Counted from the first letter of the stretch, positions 31,605-41,329 are shown. The stretch is DNA of 64,000 nucleotides from Nissabacter sp. SGAir0207 (GCF_005491205.1 NZ_CP028035.1:434001-498000), one strand, 5' to 3'. Numbers and translations: made by a program. The notes: generated from the letters alone by a model not told the origin.

Positions 31605-32651
31605 TTAACGGATGCGGCTCTCTTTCACCAAATCCGGGTGCACCTGCGCCACGATCTCAAAGGAGCGCAGGCGAGCCTGATGGTCAAAAATCTGGCCATT
31701 GATCATCAACTCATCCGCCTCTGTCTCACGCAGCAGCGCTTGCAGGCCATGACGGACGCCCTGTTGATCACCCACCACCGACATCCGCAGCGACTGCTCC
31801 ACACCAAAGTGTTCAGCCGGTGACCAGAGGCTGTTGATGTCATCAACCGGCGGCGGCAGGGGGCCGGGGTGCCCACGGCGCAGGTTGATAAACTGCTGCT
31901 GGTTGGAGGTGAACATGCGCTGTGCCTCCTCTTGGGTATCGGCGGCAATCACGTTGACGCAGACCATCGCGTAGGGCGTAGGCCAACGTTCAGATGGCTT
32001 GTAGTTGCTACGGTAGACCGCCAGTGCCTGATAGAGCATGTCGGGCGCGAAGTGGGAGGCAAAGGCAAATGGCAGGCCAAGCGCCGCCGCCAACTGGGCG
32101 CTATAGAGGCTGGAGCCAAGCAACCAGATGGGCACATGTAGGCCCTGACCCGGCACGGCCTGCACCGGCTGGTTCGGCTGGGCATCGCCAAAGTAGAATT
32201 GCAACTCCTGCACATCCTGCGGGAAGTTGTCCACCTCACCGGAGAGATGGCGACGCAGGGCGATCATGGTGCGCTGATCGGTACCCGGCGCACGGCCCAG
32301 TCCCAGATCAATGCGATCCGGGTAGAGGGTGGCGAGGGTACCAAACTGCTCGGCAATTACCAGCGGGGAGTGGTTCGGCAGCATTACGCCGCCCGACCCG
32401 AGACGGATGGTCTGGGTGCCAGCGGCGAGGTGGCCGATCAGCACGGAGGTGGCAGCACTGGCGATGCCGGTCATGTTGTGGTGTTCAGCCAGCCAATAGC
32501 GCTGATAGCCCCACTTTTCCGCATGTTGTGCCAGATCGAGCGAGTGGCGGAAGGCATCCGCCGGGCGTTTGCCTTGCGGCACCGGAGCCAGATCCAGTAC
32601 CGAAATCGGGACAATTTCGGAAGGTGTCGTCTGTTGTATGGACATAGTCAT
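31605..32651 (-). CDS. yhbW: Luciferase-like flavin-dependent monooxygenase YhbW
   Basis: A 348-residue protein of the bacterial luciferase-like superfamily (group related to LuxA alpha chain), expected to use reduced flavin and oxygen on an unknown substrate. Family signatures include [11 protein letters not shown] near the N-terminus, YWLAEHHN (about residues 52-59), [23 protein letters not shown] in outline, and [11 protein letters not shown]. The TIM-barrel length is complete. The start may be the second ATG two codons on (MSIQQ). It faces deaD and precedes ubiV-ubiU in a block also conserved in E. coli. Confidence 0.93.
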   Translation of the reverse strand: MTMSIQQTTPSEIVPISVLDLAPVPQGKRPADAFRHSLDLAQHAEKWGYQRYWLAEHHNMTGIASAATSVLIGHLAAGTQTIRLGSGGVMLPNHSPLVIAEQFGTLATLYPDRIDLGLGRAPGTDQRTMIALRRHLSGEVDNFPQDVQELQFYFGDAQPNQPVQAVPGQGLHVPIWLLGSSLYSAQLAAALGLPFAFASHFAPDMLYQALAVYRSNYKPSERWPTPYAMVCVNVIAADTQEEAQRMFTSNQQQFINLRRGHPGPLPPPVDDINSLWSPAEHFGVEQSLRMSVVGDQQGVRHGLQALLRETEADELMINGQIFDHQARLRSFEIVAQVHPDLVKESRIR

Positions 32652-32779
32652 TACTCACGGTTTATACACTGGCAAAATAGCTCGCCAGCTAATGATAAAC
32701 TTGAGTATCGTTCATTTTGCCTATTTTGAATACAGGATGGCCTTAGGTGAATGTGCGCTCCGGTTGCTGGCACTCCGCG

Positions 32780-33658
32780 CTATTGGCGCAGTACCAGGCC
32801 CGGCACGCGGTGCCAGTAACCGTTGCAGTCCACGCCTGCTGGCAGTGTCTGTCTGGCCGCACCCTGCTCATTGGCGCGGAACTGCTCCAGCTTCGCCAGA
32901 TCCTGCGTGGAGGCGGGAGAGAGGCGCACGATGTCCACACAATCAGCCATGCCCGGCAGATCGTTCACCAGGTTATAACAGTAGCCGCTCTGCGTCTGGA
33001 TGCCGTTGAGCACGAATACCTGCTGCTGCTCTTGAGACAGTACCGTGCGCCCGGTCGGGTAGTGGATGCAGCAAGTTTCACACTGATCCTTGGCGCGGTT
33101 CTCCGAGCGGGCAGTAAAGCAGCGCGCCGAATAGGCCAGCGGCAGGTGGCCATAACCCATCACCTCCACCTCAAACGCGCCGCGGATGCCCAGTTCGTCG
33201 CACTGCGTTAACAGCGCGGCCAACCACTGCCGTGATAGCTCGACCGGCATGACCCAGCGCACCATGCCCTGACGGTGCAGCAGGCGCAGGGTATAGGCGT
33301 TGTAGCAATTCAATGCATGGCCGGCGACAAAGGGCAGGTGGCGCTCCGCCGCCATGTTCACCGCCGCCAGATCGTTGGCCTCCAGCAAAAACTCACCGTT
33401 CTCCACATAGCGTTTCAACTCTGTCAGCTCAGAGGGGGCCTGCACCAGTGTCAGGGTAGAGAGCACCACCTGCTTGCCAACCGCCGCCAATGCCTTTGCC
33501 AGCGCCAGCCAGTCGCCCACCTTCATCTCCCGCCGCTTGCTGCACACCGTCTCCCCTAAATAGAGGATGTCAGCGCTGCTGTCCGCCGCCGCCTGATAAA
33601 AAGCCTCAACCGTGCCTTTTGGCCAGTAGTACTGGATGGCACCCAATGCGTATTTCAT
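32780..33658 (-). CDS. ubiV: O2-independent ubiquinone hydroxylation protein UbiV
   Basis: Member of the U32 peptidase-like family that, with UbiU and UbiT, allows ubiquinone synthesis without oxygen. The ATG at 33658 gives 292 residues beginning MKYALGAIQYYWP; the frame upstream of it runs into ubiU and is not family sequence. The four cysteines that bind the 4Fe-4S cluster in E. coli are all present: Cys39, Cys180, Cys193 and Cys197 (the last in CETCC). It starts ten bases after the ubiU stop, so the two are co-translated. Confidence 0.96.
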   Translation of the reverse strand: MKYALGAIQYYWPKGTVEAFYQAAADSSADILYLGETVCSKRREMKVGDWLALAKALAAVGKQVVLSTLTLVQAPSELTELKRYVENGEFLLEANDLAAVNMAAERHLPFVAGHALNCYNAYTLRLLHRQGMVRWVMPVELSRQWLAALLTQCDELGIRGAFEVEVMGYGHLPLAYSARCFTARSENRAKDQCETCCIHYPTGRTVLSQEQQQVFVLNGIQTQSGYCYNLVNDLPGMADCVDIVRLSPASTQDLAKLEQFRANEQGAARQTLPAGVDCNGYWHRVPGLVLRQ

Positions 33659-33668
33659 GCGGTTTCCC

Positions 33669-34664
33669 TTACTGCCATTTGCGGTGATAGGCACCCAGCG
33701 TGGTCTGGGTTCCCTCTGACAGCGCGCCCAGTGCTTCCATCCAGGCGGGCTGCGGGGTAAAGGTCTCTGGCGCGGCCTTGCAGCGATCAATCGCCTGCCG
33801 CCAGATGCGGGTAACACTGCTGACATACGCTGGGCTGCGTTGGCGCCCCTCGATCTTCACGGAAGCAATATTGGCGGCCAGCAGTTGCGGCAGCAGGGCC
33901 AGCGTGTTGAGGCTGGCTGGCTCTTCCAGCGCATGGTAACAGCTGTCGCCCACCCGGTAGCGCCCCTTGCAGAGCGTCGGATAGCCAGCATTTTGCTGCG
34001 GGCCGTAGCGGTCAATCAGCACATCATTCAGCCGTGCCTCCATGCCCTGTGGCGTCTGTTGCCAGCGCACAAAGCGCGCCGGGGAGCAGGCACCCACGGT
34101 GTTGGGGGATTCACCCGTCAGGTAGGAGGAGAGATAACAGCGCCCCTCGGCCATGATGCAGAGGCTGCCAAAGGCGAAGACCTCCAGCGGCACCGGGCTG
34201 CTGCGAGCCAACTGGTTGACTTGATGCATGGAGAGCACCCGTGGCAGCACCACGCGGCTGACGGCAAAGTGGCGCTGGTAAAACGCGATGGCCTGCTCAT
34301 TGGTGGCGGAAGCCTGCACCGAGACATGGCGCTCCAACTGCGGATAACGCGCCGCAGCATACTCCAGCATCGCCAGGTCAGACAGGATCAAGGCATCCGC
34401 GCCCGACTGCGCCGCCATATCCACGGCCCGCTGCCAGCGCGCAAAGCCATCGGGATGGGCAAAGGTATTGATGGCGACATGCAGCTTACGCTGGCGGCGG
34501 TGAACCAGCATCGCCGCCTCCTGCAGCTTCTTCTCGGTAAAGTTCAGGCCGGCGAAGTGCCGGGCGTTGGTGTCATCCTTCAGGCCGACATACACGGCAT
34601 CCGCGCCATTCTCCAGCGCAGCTTTCAAGGCTGGCAAATTGCCAGCAGGGCAGAGCAGTTCCAT
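33669..34664 (-). CDS. ubiU: O2-independent ubiquinone hydroxylation protein UbiU
   Basis: Partner of UbiV in a heterodimer that hydroxylates ubiquinone precursors anaerobically. The start at 34664 gives 331 residues, the E. coli length, beginning MELLCPAGNLPALKAA. The U32-type signature is intact and the 4Fe-4S ligands Cys169, Cys176, Cys193 and Cys232 are conserved. It is divergent from ubiT, with about 240 bases between the starts, room for an anaerobic promoter on each strand. Confidence 0.96.
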   Translation of the reverse strand: MELLCPAGNLPALKAALENGADAVYVGLKDDTNARHFAGLNFTEKKLQEAAMLVHRRQRKLHVAINTFAHPDGFARWQRAVDMAAQSGADALILSDLAMLEYAAARYPQLERHVSVQASATNEQAIAFYQRHFAVSRVVLPRVLSMHQVNQLARSSPVPLEVFAFGSLCIMAEGRCYLSSYLTGESPNTVGACSPARFVRWQQTPQGMEARLNDVLIDRYGPQQNAGYPTLCKGRYRVGDSCYHALEEPASLNTLALLPQLLAANIASVKIEGRQRSPAYVSSVTRIWRQAIDRCKAAPETFTPQPAWMEALGALSEGTQTTLGAYHRKWQ

Positions 34665-34902
34665 AGTTGAGTCCCGGCGACGTGCCTTGGTGAGCACATA
34701 ATCAGCAACAGCCTGCGATTCTAGGCAACCTTTTCGGCGCGTATATTGATTTGAGGCAGTTTCTATCTCATTGATAACAATGTGATGAATAATTTCCGCT
34801 GTACACGCGGGCGTTCTGGTGCAAAATTTATTGATATAGACCGCTGAACACGTTTTTCAATCTGGCAGAATAGTGTCAGTCTTGATCAGAGGAGTAATGC
34901 CA

Positions 34903-35424
34903 GTGTTGGAGCAACTACGCTCGCGCCTTGTGCGCCGGGGGCCATCGTTACTGCGGATGCCGTTAGCTATCACCCCGTTTGCTGTGCAACGGCAGCTGCT
35001 GCTGTCGCTGCTGAATGTGCAATTCCGGCAGGCACTGGCGGAGGGGGAGCTGGGCTTCCTGGAAGCGCGCTGGCTTGAGGTGGAGGTGCGGGATCTGGGA
35101 CTGCGCTGGTATATCACCCTGGCGGAGGGGCAGCTGGTGGTCAGTGAACAGGCCGACGCCGATGTGCGTTTCAGCGCCGATGCCAACGATCTGATTCTGG
35201 TGGCTGCGCGCCGCTGCGATCCGGATACCCTGTTCTTCCAACGTCGCCTGAGCATTGAGGGTGACACGGAGCTGGGGCTGTATGTGAAAAACCTGATAGA
35301 TGCCATCGATCTGGACACCCTGCCGTCGGCGCTGCGCCGTGGGTTGGTTCAGCTTGCCGATTTTATTGAAGCGGGATTACGAGAGGGCGCGGTGACCGAT
35401 CACCGTGCGGTTAACATATGCTGA
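34903..35424 (+). CDS. ubiT: Ubiquinone biosynthesis accessory factor UbiT (SCP2 domain)
   Basis: A lipid-binding SCP2-type protein for anaerobic ubiquinone synthesis. The GTG at 34903 is preferred (AGAGGAG eight bases upstream, and homologues begin with Met-Leu-Asp/Glu-x-Leu-Arg-Ser); an ATG two codons earlier is too near the ribosome site. The 173 residues show the SCP2 core with FRQALAEGELGFLEARWL, ADVRFSADANDL and the family tag DPDTLFFQRRLSIEGDTELG. Its 3' end overlaps yhbS by seven bases. Confidence 0.95.
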   Translation: MLEQLRSRLVRRGPSLLRMPLAITPFAVQRQLLLSLLNVQFRQALAEGELGFLEARWLEVEVRDLGLRWYITLAEGQLVVSEQADADVRFSADANDLILVAARRCDPDTLFFQRRLSIEGDTELGLYVKNLIDAIDLDTLPSALRRGLVQLADFIEAGLREGAVTDHRAVNIC

Positions 35425-35921
35425 TTCGAGTAGAAATCCCGGTGGATGCCGCCGGTATCGATAGCCTGCTGCGTCGCGCCTTTGGCCGTGATGACGAGGC
35501 GGATTTGGTACAGGAGCTACGGGAAGATGGCTTGCTGACGCTGGGCATTGTCGCCACGGACGATGAGGGCGGCGTGGTGGGCTATGCGGCGTTCAGCCCA
35601 GTCGAAGTCGCGGGCGAAGACCGGCAGTGGGTCGGCCTGGCACCGTTGGCGGTGGACGAAGCCAGCCGTGGGCAGGGAATCGCCACCCAACTGGTCTATG
35701 AGGGGCTGGATGCGCTGAACGAATTCGGCTATGCCGCCGTGGTGACGCTGGGCGATCCGGCGCTGTATGGCAAACTGGGCTTCCGCCCGGCGGCGGCCTA
35801 CCAGTTGCACTGCCCCTGGCAGAGCGCGGAAGCGGCCTTCCAGATCTACCCGTTGGCTGAGCACGCGCTGGAGGGCGTCAGCGGCTTAATCAACTACGCG
35901 CCGCCTTTTAACCGCTTCTGA
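35418..35921 (+). CDS. yhbS: GNAT-family N-acetyltransferase YhbS
   Basis: A 167-residue GNAT acetyltransferase of unknown substrate. The acetyl-CoA-binding motif A appears as [20 protein letters not shown] (around residues 76-95), preceded by the beta-4 strand VGLAPLAV, and the C-terminal [11 protein letters not shown] motif B is typical. Overlap with ubiT suggests translational coupling. Its last 14 bases overlap the 3' end of yhbQ on the other strand. Confidence 0.93.
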   Translation: MLIRVEIPVDAAGIDSLLRRAFGRDDEADLVQELREDGLLTLGIVATDDEGGVVGYAAFSPVEVAGEDRQWVGLAPLAVDEASRGQGIATQLVYEGLDALNEFGYAAVVTLGDPALYGKLGFRPAAAYQLHCPWQSAEAAFQIYPLAEHALEGVSGLINYAPPFNRF

Positions 35922-36222
35922 CGCTGGGCGCGTACGCCAGCAGATAATCCACCACATCTGGGGGCTGGTCACTGACCAGCCTCTCTTTTTGCTGGCGATG
36001 CAACTGCTTGATGCGGTACTCCGCTTTCAGCGCGGCCGAGCGATCGCCCGCCAGACAGTGAAACTCCAGGATCAGCGGCCCCTTGCCGCGCAGGCTTTTG
36101 GCGCCCTTGCCGCTCTGGTGCTGGGCCAGCCGGCGCGCCACATCGGTAGTAATGCCTGTATAGAGCTGGCCAGCGGCGGTGCGCAAAATATAGAGATGCC
36201 AGGCAGTGGTGGATTCAGTCAT
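35908..36222 (-). CDS. yhbQ: GIY-YIG nuclease-superfamily protein YhbQ
   Basis: A 104-residue protein of the UPF0213/SLX1-like group with the GIY-YIG core: [26 protein letters not shown] (here YIL and YTG as the two motif halves), the conserved Arg of the third motif, and Glu in the C-terminal helix. The ATG at 36222 gives the usual length; longer frames upstream look non-coding. E. coli YhbQ has been reported to have DNA-cleaving activity. It is convergent with yhbS. Confidence 0.93.
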   Translation of the reverse strand: MTESTTAWHLYILRTAAGQLYTGITTDVARRLAQHQSGKGAKSLRGKGPLILEFHCLAGDRSAALKAEYRIKQLHRQQKERLVSDQPPDVVDYLLAYAPSVRSG

Positions 36223-36327
36223 GGGAGCGGGGCAAGGGTCAACATCGGCACAGGGTAAACCAGATGCTGGGTTGGTTCCACCCTGACGGCGCGGTAGACT
36301 GGCCACTCATTCAAAGAGGGAGCGCAC

Positions 36328-36771
36328 ATGAATTCGCCTGACGAGCGGTTAGCTATCGAAAAATTCCTGAAGAAATACCATGTCTTGACCCTGTGCAGCG
36401 TGGGTGAGGGGGATCTCTGGTGTGCCAACTGTTTCTATGTACCAGAGCCGGGTGAGATGTCGCTGCTGTTGATGACCGAATTGAGGACGCGCCACGGCAC
36501 CCTGATGGCGCAGCACCCGCACGTCAGCGGCACCATCGCCGGCCAACCGAAAAGCGTCGCGCTGATCCGGGGCATCCAATACGCCGGCCGTGTCAGCCAG
36601 TTGAGCGGCGAGGCCGAGCGGGCGGGGCGCGATCGCTACTGCACGCGTTTCCCAGTCGCGGGCAAGATGCCAGCCCCTCTCTGGCGGCTGACGCTGGATG
36701 AGGTAAAGATGACCGATAACACCCTTGGTTTTGGTAAAAAACTCTACTGGCAGCGCGATACCCCTACCTGA
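36328..36771 (+). CDS. yhbP: UPF0306 protein YhbP (flavin-binding split-barrel-like)
   Basis: A 147-residue protein of the UPF0306 family, same length as E. coli YhbP, with sequence consistent with a pyridoxamine-phosphate-oxidase-like split barrel (LTLCSVGEGDLWCANCFYV, followed by the GTIAGQ strand). Enzymatic role is not known. It is the last gene of the conserved block; beyond it the sequence becomes AT-rich and accessory. Confidence 0.93.
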   Translation: MNSPDERLAIEKFLKKYHVLTLCSVGEGDLWCANCFYVPEPGEMSLLLMTELRTRHGTLMAQHPHVSGTIAGQPKSVALIRGIQYAGRVSQLSGEAERAGRDRYCTRFPVAGKMPAPLWRLTLDEVKMTDNTLGFGKKLYWQRDTPT

Positions 36772-37341
36772 TCTCCCCTCCCGGCCGTGTGGCCGGGCAC
36801 TCCCCTCTGCGTTTTATCCTTTCTGTCTGTTCATTTACCTGACACTCGCAATATGGGGTTGCTGTTCGGTACACTCAATGCAATCAGCCTCTCAAGGAGA
36901 AGGGGCACTGAAGCGCAAAACATCCTGATTTTTTTCTGAAAAAAGCGGCCTGTAGAAAAGTTCAAATTTTTTTTGCTCAGTTACTTAAATATAATTACCA
37001 TGAATTTTAAAGTAAATTATATTTCTGTTATAAATAACAACGAAGATTTTGTTTATTTCTTTGTGATTGTAACGCGTAGGTTGTAAATTGTTTGAGTTGA
37101 ATGATCGAATATGTATAATCAAATGTAGTTTTACGCTATTTAGATAAACAAAAAGCATTGTTTGTTATTAAATAATACGCTTATCAATTCTTAATCCGTA
37201 GAGTTCTCTCCTTATAATTCACCGGCTAAATAAATCTGGGCGTTTCCCCATTTTTATTTCAGGATATTAACTATATTAACTGGCAAATAAATACACTACG
37301 ATCCTTTCCGTCAAGAAGACCCCCCTAATTAAGGAAAGGAT
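36772..37341 (+). promoter_or_regulatory. AT-rich regulatory region before the fimbrial/TPS locus
   Basis: About 570 bases without a gene. The first part holds a GC hairpin CCCGGCC/GGCCGGG (36780-36797), a weak end for yhbP. From about 36950 to 37320 the composition turns strongly AT-rich, unlike the flanks, as expected for H-NS-bound regulatory DNA of surface-structure genes. It contains a 10-bp perfect inverted repeat AAATATAATT...AATTATATTT (36987-36996 and 37015-37024). TATAAT at 37213-37218 is a candidate -10 with no good -35, suggesting activator dependence. AAGGAAAGGA precedes the pilin ATG. Confidence 0.55.
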
Positions 37342-37914
37342 ATGAGAAAGATTAGTTTTATTGCCAAAACACTGCTGGTTCCCTCTTGCTTATTAATCAG
37401 CAGCATGGCGGCCAGTGCAGAAGATGGCACTGTTACCTTTACCGGTAATATCAGTGACACTACCTGTATCGTCACCATTGCCGACGCCAATGGCACTGGC
37501 ATCGGTGACTACACCGTGAAGTTGAAAGATGTCAGCACCACTGCTCTGGCCAAAGCAGGGGAACGTGCTGGGGATACGGATTTCAAATTCCAGCTGAGCG
37601 GTACGAACTGCACCAACGGCAAATATGCCAACGTCTCATTCGAGCGTGCGTTGAGCCAAAATATCGACGGCACCACAGGTAACCTGAAAAACCACACGGC
37701 TGCCGGTGCGGCAAAAAATGTGCAGGTTGGTCTGAGCGATGAGTCCAAAAACCCAATTGACCTGCGTCAACAAATCACTGACGCCACCAAAGGTAAACAG
37801 ATTACCAACAACACGGCAGAATTTACCTATTGGGCGCAGTACGTTGCCACAGGTGACGCGGCCAGTGCAGGCTCTGTCCACACCGATGTAGTTTACTCCA
37901 TTATTTACCAATAA
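37342..37914 (+). CDS. Major fimbrial subunit (chaperone-usher pilin)
   Basis: A 190-residue type-1-like pilin. The signal peptide (1-26) ends ASA-E. The mature protein begins with an alternating hydrophobic donor strand (GTVTFTGNI), has the pilin disulfide pair Cys42 and Cys90, and ends SIIYQ with the penultimate tyrosine used for chaperone recognition. It is first in the locus, has the best ribosome site there, and is followed by a terminator hairpin before the chaperone gene, which fits a highly expressed major subunit. In order it corresponds to fimA of the Bordetella fha-fim locus. Confidence 0.93.
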   Translation: MRKISFIAKTLLVPSCLLISSMAASAEDGTVTFTGNISDTTCIVTIADANGTGIGDYTVKLKDVSTTALAKAGERAGDTDFKFQLSGTNCTNGKYANVSFERALSQNIDGTTGNLKNHTAAGAAKNVQVGLSDESKNPIDLRQQITDATKGKQITNNTAEFTYWAQYVATGDAASAGSVHTDVVYSIIYQ

Positions 37915-37928
37915 TTGTAGGCTCTGGC

Positions 37929-37952
37929 AAAGGGGCGTTTACGCCCCTTTTT
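37929..37952 (+). terminator. Attenuating terminator between pilin and chaperone genes
   Basis: Stem AAAGGGGCG/CGCCCCTTT with a four-base loop and T run. Placed after the first pilin gene, it would give more pilin mRNA than chaperone-usher mRNA, a common design in fimbrial operons. Confidence 0.8.
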
Positions 37953-37974
37953 TTACTCTGTCCGGAATATCACT

Positions 37975-38697
37975 ATGACTCTCAAAAAACTGGCTTTGGT
38001 GCCGCTATTACTTTCATTCGCCTTTTCTTCATCCGCCTCAATCCAGGTGTTGGGAACGCGCGTCATTTTTAATGCGCAACAGAAAGAAGAGACTGTGCGT
38101 ATTAACAATGTTGGGACGACGCCCGCGCTGGTACAAATTTGGCTGGATAGCCGTGCCGATTCAAAGATTTCTGATAAAGAAGATCTGCCTTTCATGATTA
38201 ACCCGCCCATTTCGCGGATTAATGTCGGCAAAAGCAAAGTGTTTCGCATTTTCCAGACTGATGAGGCCGTAAATAAATATCCACAGGACCGCGAGTCAGC
38301 GCTGTGGGTCAATATTCTGGACGTGCCGCCAGAAGGTGAATTAGACGCCAATAAGCTCAATATTGCCGTGCGGACGCGCATCAAGTTCTTTTACCGCCCC
38401 GCTGGGTTGAAAGGGGATGCCATTACCGCGGCTGAATCCCTGACGTGGAGTGGGCGTAGAGTGGCGAAAGGCTATGAATTTACTGCCGAAAACAATACGC
38501 CGTTCCATATCTCTATCGCCAATTACAAGTTAGGTGATGATGCCTCAACCCAAACGGCGGGCGGCATGATCGCGCCATTCAGTAAGAAAGCATTTGTCGT
38601 GAAATCCGATAAAACAGTCGCCAATCCGGTATTGAAATACAACTACATCACCGATCTGGGCGCATATGTGGCGAAGGAGTATCGGGCCTCGATGTAA
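37975..38697 (+). CDS. Periplasmic fimbrial chaperone (PapD/FimC type)
   Basis: A 240-residue exported protein of two immunoglobulin-like domains that holds pilins for the usher by donor-strand complementation. A signal peptide (1-21, ending SSA-S) is followed by the F1 strand GTRVIF with the conserved arginine that anchors pilin carboxyl ends, NNVGTTPALVQIWLD, and the FYRPAGLKGD segment with the second anchoring lysine region at about 140-150. The last region of domain two is present. It lies 14 bases before the usher open frame and 34 before its chosen start. Confidence 0.93.
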   Translation: MTLKKLALVPLLLSFAFSSSASIQVLGTRVIFNAQQKEETVRINNVGTTPALVQIWLDSRADSKISDKEDLPFMINPPISRINVGKSKVFRIFQTDEAVNKYPQDRESALWVNILDVPPEGELDANKLNIAVRTRIKFFYRPAGLKGDAITAAESLTWSGRRVAKGYEFTAENNTPFHISIANYKLGDDASTQTAGGMIAPFSKKAFVVKSDKTVANPVLKYNYITDLGAYVAKEYRASM

Positions 38698-38731
38698 TCG
38701 CGCCTGATGAGTGATAGGGAAGGACACGTTC

Positions 38732-41329
38732 GTGAGTTATCTGAAACAAAGTAATCAATTTGTAAGCATCATCCTGGTGAGTGGGATGGTGCTTGTGCCT
38801 GTGGTGGCAAAACCACAGCCAGCAATGCTTCTTGAGGGTAACTCAGATGCGAATGAAACGACGACACAAAATAACACCCCAGCCAAAAAGCCGGTGAAGT
38901 TCAATACCGGTTTTATTGCCGCCGAGATGGAAGGGGTGGATCTCTCCGCGTTCGACGGCGAGGGAATGGTCAATCCTGGCATCTATCCGGTTGAGGTAAC
39001 GGTTAACGGTAAAGAGATTGGCGTTAAGCAGATCCGCTTCGCCAAGGATAGCGGTGACAATGAGTTAGCGCCGTGCCTCTCACCGGAGTTGATCATCCAA
39101 TCTGATGTGAATGTGAAAAAATTCCCGGCAGATTGGAAAGATCAATCCTGTGTGGCGCTGGACACGCTGGTGCCCGGCTCTACCCATCACTATGACACCG
39201 ATGAGGAGGCGCTGGCGCTTACCTTCCCACAAGCGAGCCTGCTGCACAGCCCCAATGGCTATGTCAGCCCGGAGCTATGGGACAACGGTGTGCCGTCATT
39301 GGCGGTCAACTACTCCTTTAGCGCCTCGGATGTGAAGTACCGCGACAATACGTCGAATAAATACCTCTACGGTAACGCCCTGACCTCCCTGAAGTGGGGA
39401 GCATGGCGCCTGTATACCTATGACAGCGTCTCCAGCAACGATGATGGTTCGCAGTGGGATCATATGTCGGCCTACGTGCAGCGGGCCATTGCCCCGCTGG
39501 AAGCGGAGTTCCAGGCCGGTGACATCCATACTTCCGGGCAGATGTTCGACTCCATCAGCCTGCGCGGGGCAAAACTGGCGACGGATGACCGCATGTGGCC
39601 TGACTCCATGCGCGGTTACGCGCCGGTGGTACGCGGCGTCGCGGATACCAATGCGCAGGTCACCGTTCGGCAAAATGGCAACGTCATCAAAGAGCTGACC
39701 GTGCCGCCCGGCGAGTTTGTGGTGGATGACCTGTATGCCACCGGTTATGGCGGCGATCTGGAGGTCACCATCACGGAGGCGACGGGCCAGGTGCGTAAGT
39801 TCATCGTGCCTTACTCCAGCGTGCCGATGCTGCTGCGGGCCGGCTACTCCAAATTCTCCACCTCCATCGGTGAGGTGCGTAACGGGGACCTGAAAGAGGC
39901 CCCCGTGATGATGGAAGCGACCTACCAATATGGCTTGAACAACCTGATCACTGCCTACGGCGGGGGCCAGGTGACGGCAGATGGCGATTACGCCTCACTC
40001 GTGGGCGGTTTTGCCCTGAACACGCCTGTTGGCGCATTGGGTATGGATTTAACGCGCTCATTCACCTCATTTGATGATGAGAAAGAGTGTGACCGCTTCT
40101 GCCAGATGAGCCTGAAAATCAGCCTGGCGAAAGTCATCAACGAAACCAATACCAGCGTCAGTCTGGCCGGTTACCGCTATTCCAGCAGCAACTACTACAC
40201 GCTGATGGACGCCATGTTGATGAAAGAGGCGATTGATGCTGACGATGGACGCCTGTTGCCAGAGAGCTACCGCGACAAAATTGAGCTGAACATCTCCCAG
40301 AGCCTGCCAGGAAACTGGGGAAGCCTGTTCATATCAGGCTATTACGGCCGCGTCTGGGACAGCTGGACAGAAACCAACAAGCGCAGCAGCTACCAAGTGG
40401 GGTACTCCAATGCCTGGCGCTCCGTTAGCTATAGCATCAACCTGGCCCGTACCTATGATGAATATGGCGAAGATCAGGACAGCATCTACCTGAGCTTCTC
40501 GGTGCCTTTCGGCACCCTGCGCTCCAAGGTGCCTAAGTTGAATGCGACCGTCAGTTACAGCGATGAATCCTCCAGTATGCGGGCATCGTTGAATGGGACG
40601 GGAGGGGAGTATAACCAGTTCAACTTTGGCGGCTGGATGGACTACCGGCAGGACCACAACTCCAACCTGGGCATCAACCTGGGTTATAGCGGCAGCAACA
40701 TGCAGGGCAGCGTGGGTTACAGCCAGACCGAGCAGTCCTATACCGCGTCAGTCAATGCCAGCGGCGGTGTCGTATTCCATGGTGGTGGCGTCAACTTCAC
40801 CTCATCGCTGGGCGATACCTTCGCCATTGTTGAGGCGAAAGGGGCCACCGGGGCGCATGTTTATCCAGAACTGAATAAAACCATTGATAAAAATGGCTAT
40901 GCGATTATCTCATCACTGTCGCCCTATCAATTTAACGATGTCTATCTGGATACCAAAGGCGCGCCGGCTGGCGTAGAAGTGGATGAATCAAAAGTAAGCG
41001 CCGTACCGACCGCGGGCGCAGCACTTAAATTAAAAATGGCAACCAAAACCAACGTGACGCAATTTGTGCGTATCACGCATCCTTCGGTGAAAAACATTCC
41101 GTATGGATCAGCCATTAAAAATGAGAGTGGAGAGATGCTAGGCATGATCGGCCAGGGCGGCCGTGCCATGTTGGATTTGCCAGATGATGCTAAATCACAA
41201 GTACTGACCATAGATTGGAAACACCAAGACGTCTCTTATCATTGTCGAATTGAATATGCTCCCAGCGCTGCATCAACTATTTCTGATGCTGGGAACCTCG
41301 TGACACAGGAATTAACCTGCCAGCCATAA
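38732..41329 (+). CDS. Fimbrial outer-membrane usher
   Basis: A 24-stranded pore that secretes and assembles the fimbria. The GTG at 38732 is chosen because AGGGAAGGA lies eight bases before it and it opens the signal peptide; an upstream GTG at 38711 has no ribosome site. The 865 residues include the N-terminal chaperone-binding domain (FNTGFIAAEMEGVDLSAF; a paired Cys near residues 113 and 138), the barrel with plug domain (PVVRGVADTNAQVTVRQNG), and C-terminal domains closing with a Cys pair (YHCRIEY, LTCQP). Length is normal for the family. Confidence 0.95.
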   Translation: MSYLKQSNQFVSIILVSGMVLVPVVAKPQPAMLLEGNSDANETTTQNNTPAKKPVKFNTGFIAAEMEGVDLSAFDGEGMVNPGIYPVEVTVNGKEIGVKQIRFAKDSGDNELAPCLSPELIIQSDVNVKKFPADWKDQSCVALDTLVPGSTHHYDTDEEALALTFPQASLLHSPNGYVSPELWDNGVPSLAVNYSFSASDVKYRDNTSNKYLYGNALTSLKWGAWRLYTYDSVSSNDDGSQWDHMSAYVQRAIAPLEAEFQAGDIHTSGQMFDSISLRGAKLATDDRMWPDSMRGYAPVVRGVADTNAQVTVRQNGNVIKELTVPPGEFVVDDLYATGYGGDLEVTITEATGQVRKFIVPYSSVPMLLRAGYSKFSTSIGEVRNGDLKEAPVMMEATYQYGLNNLITAYGGGQVTADGDYASLVGGFALNTPVGALGMDLTRSFTSFDDEKECDRFCQMSLKISLAKVINETNTSVSLAGYRYSSSNYYTLMDAMLMKEAIDADDGRLLPESYRDKIELNISQSLPGNWGSLFISGYYGRVWDSWTETNKRSSYQVGYSNAWRSVSYSINLARTYDEYGEDQDSIYLSFSVPFGTLRSKVPKLNATVSYSDESSSMRASLNGTGGEYNQFNFGGWMDYRQDHNSNLGINLGYSGSNMQGSVGYSQTEQSYTASVNASGGVVFHGGGVNFTSSLGDTFAIVEAKGATGAHVYPELNKTIDKNGYAIISSLSPYQFNDVYLDTKGAPAGVEVDESKVSAVPTAGAALKLKMATKTNVTQFVRITHPSVKNIPYGSAIKNESGEMLGMIGQGGRAMLDLPDDAKSQVLTIDWKHQDVSYHCRIEYAPSAASTISDAGNLVTQELTCQP

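Noticed and set aside
36950..37341. Phase-variable invertible promoter for the fimbrial genes (fimS-like)
   Set aside because: The only inverted repeat encloses 18 bases, too short for an invertible promoter, and no FimB/FimE-type recombinase gene is present in the window.
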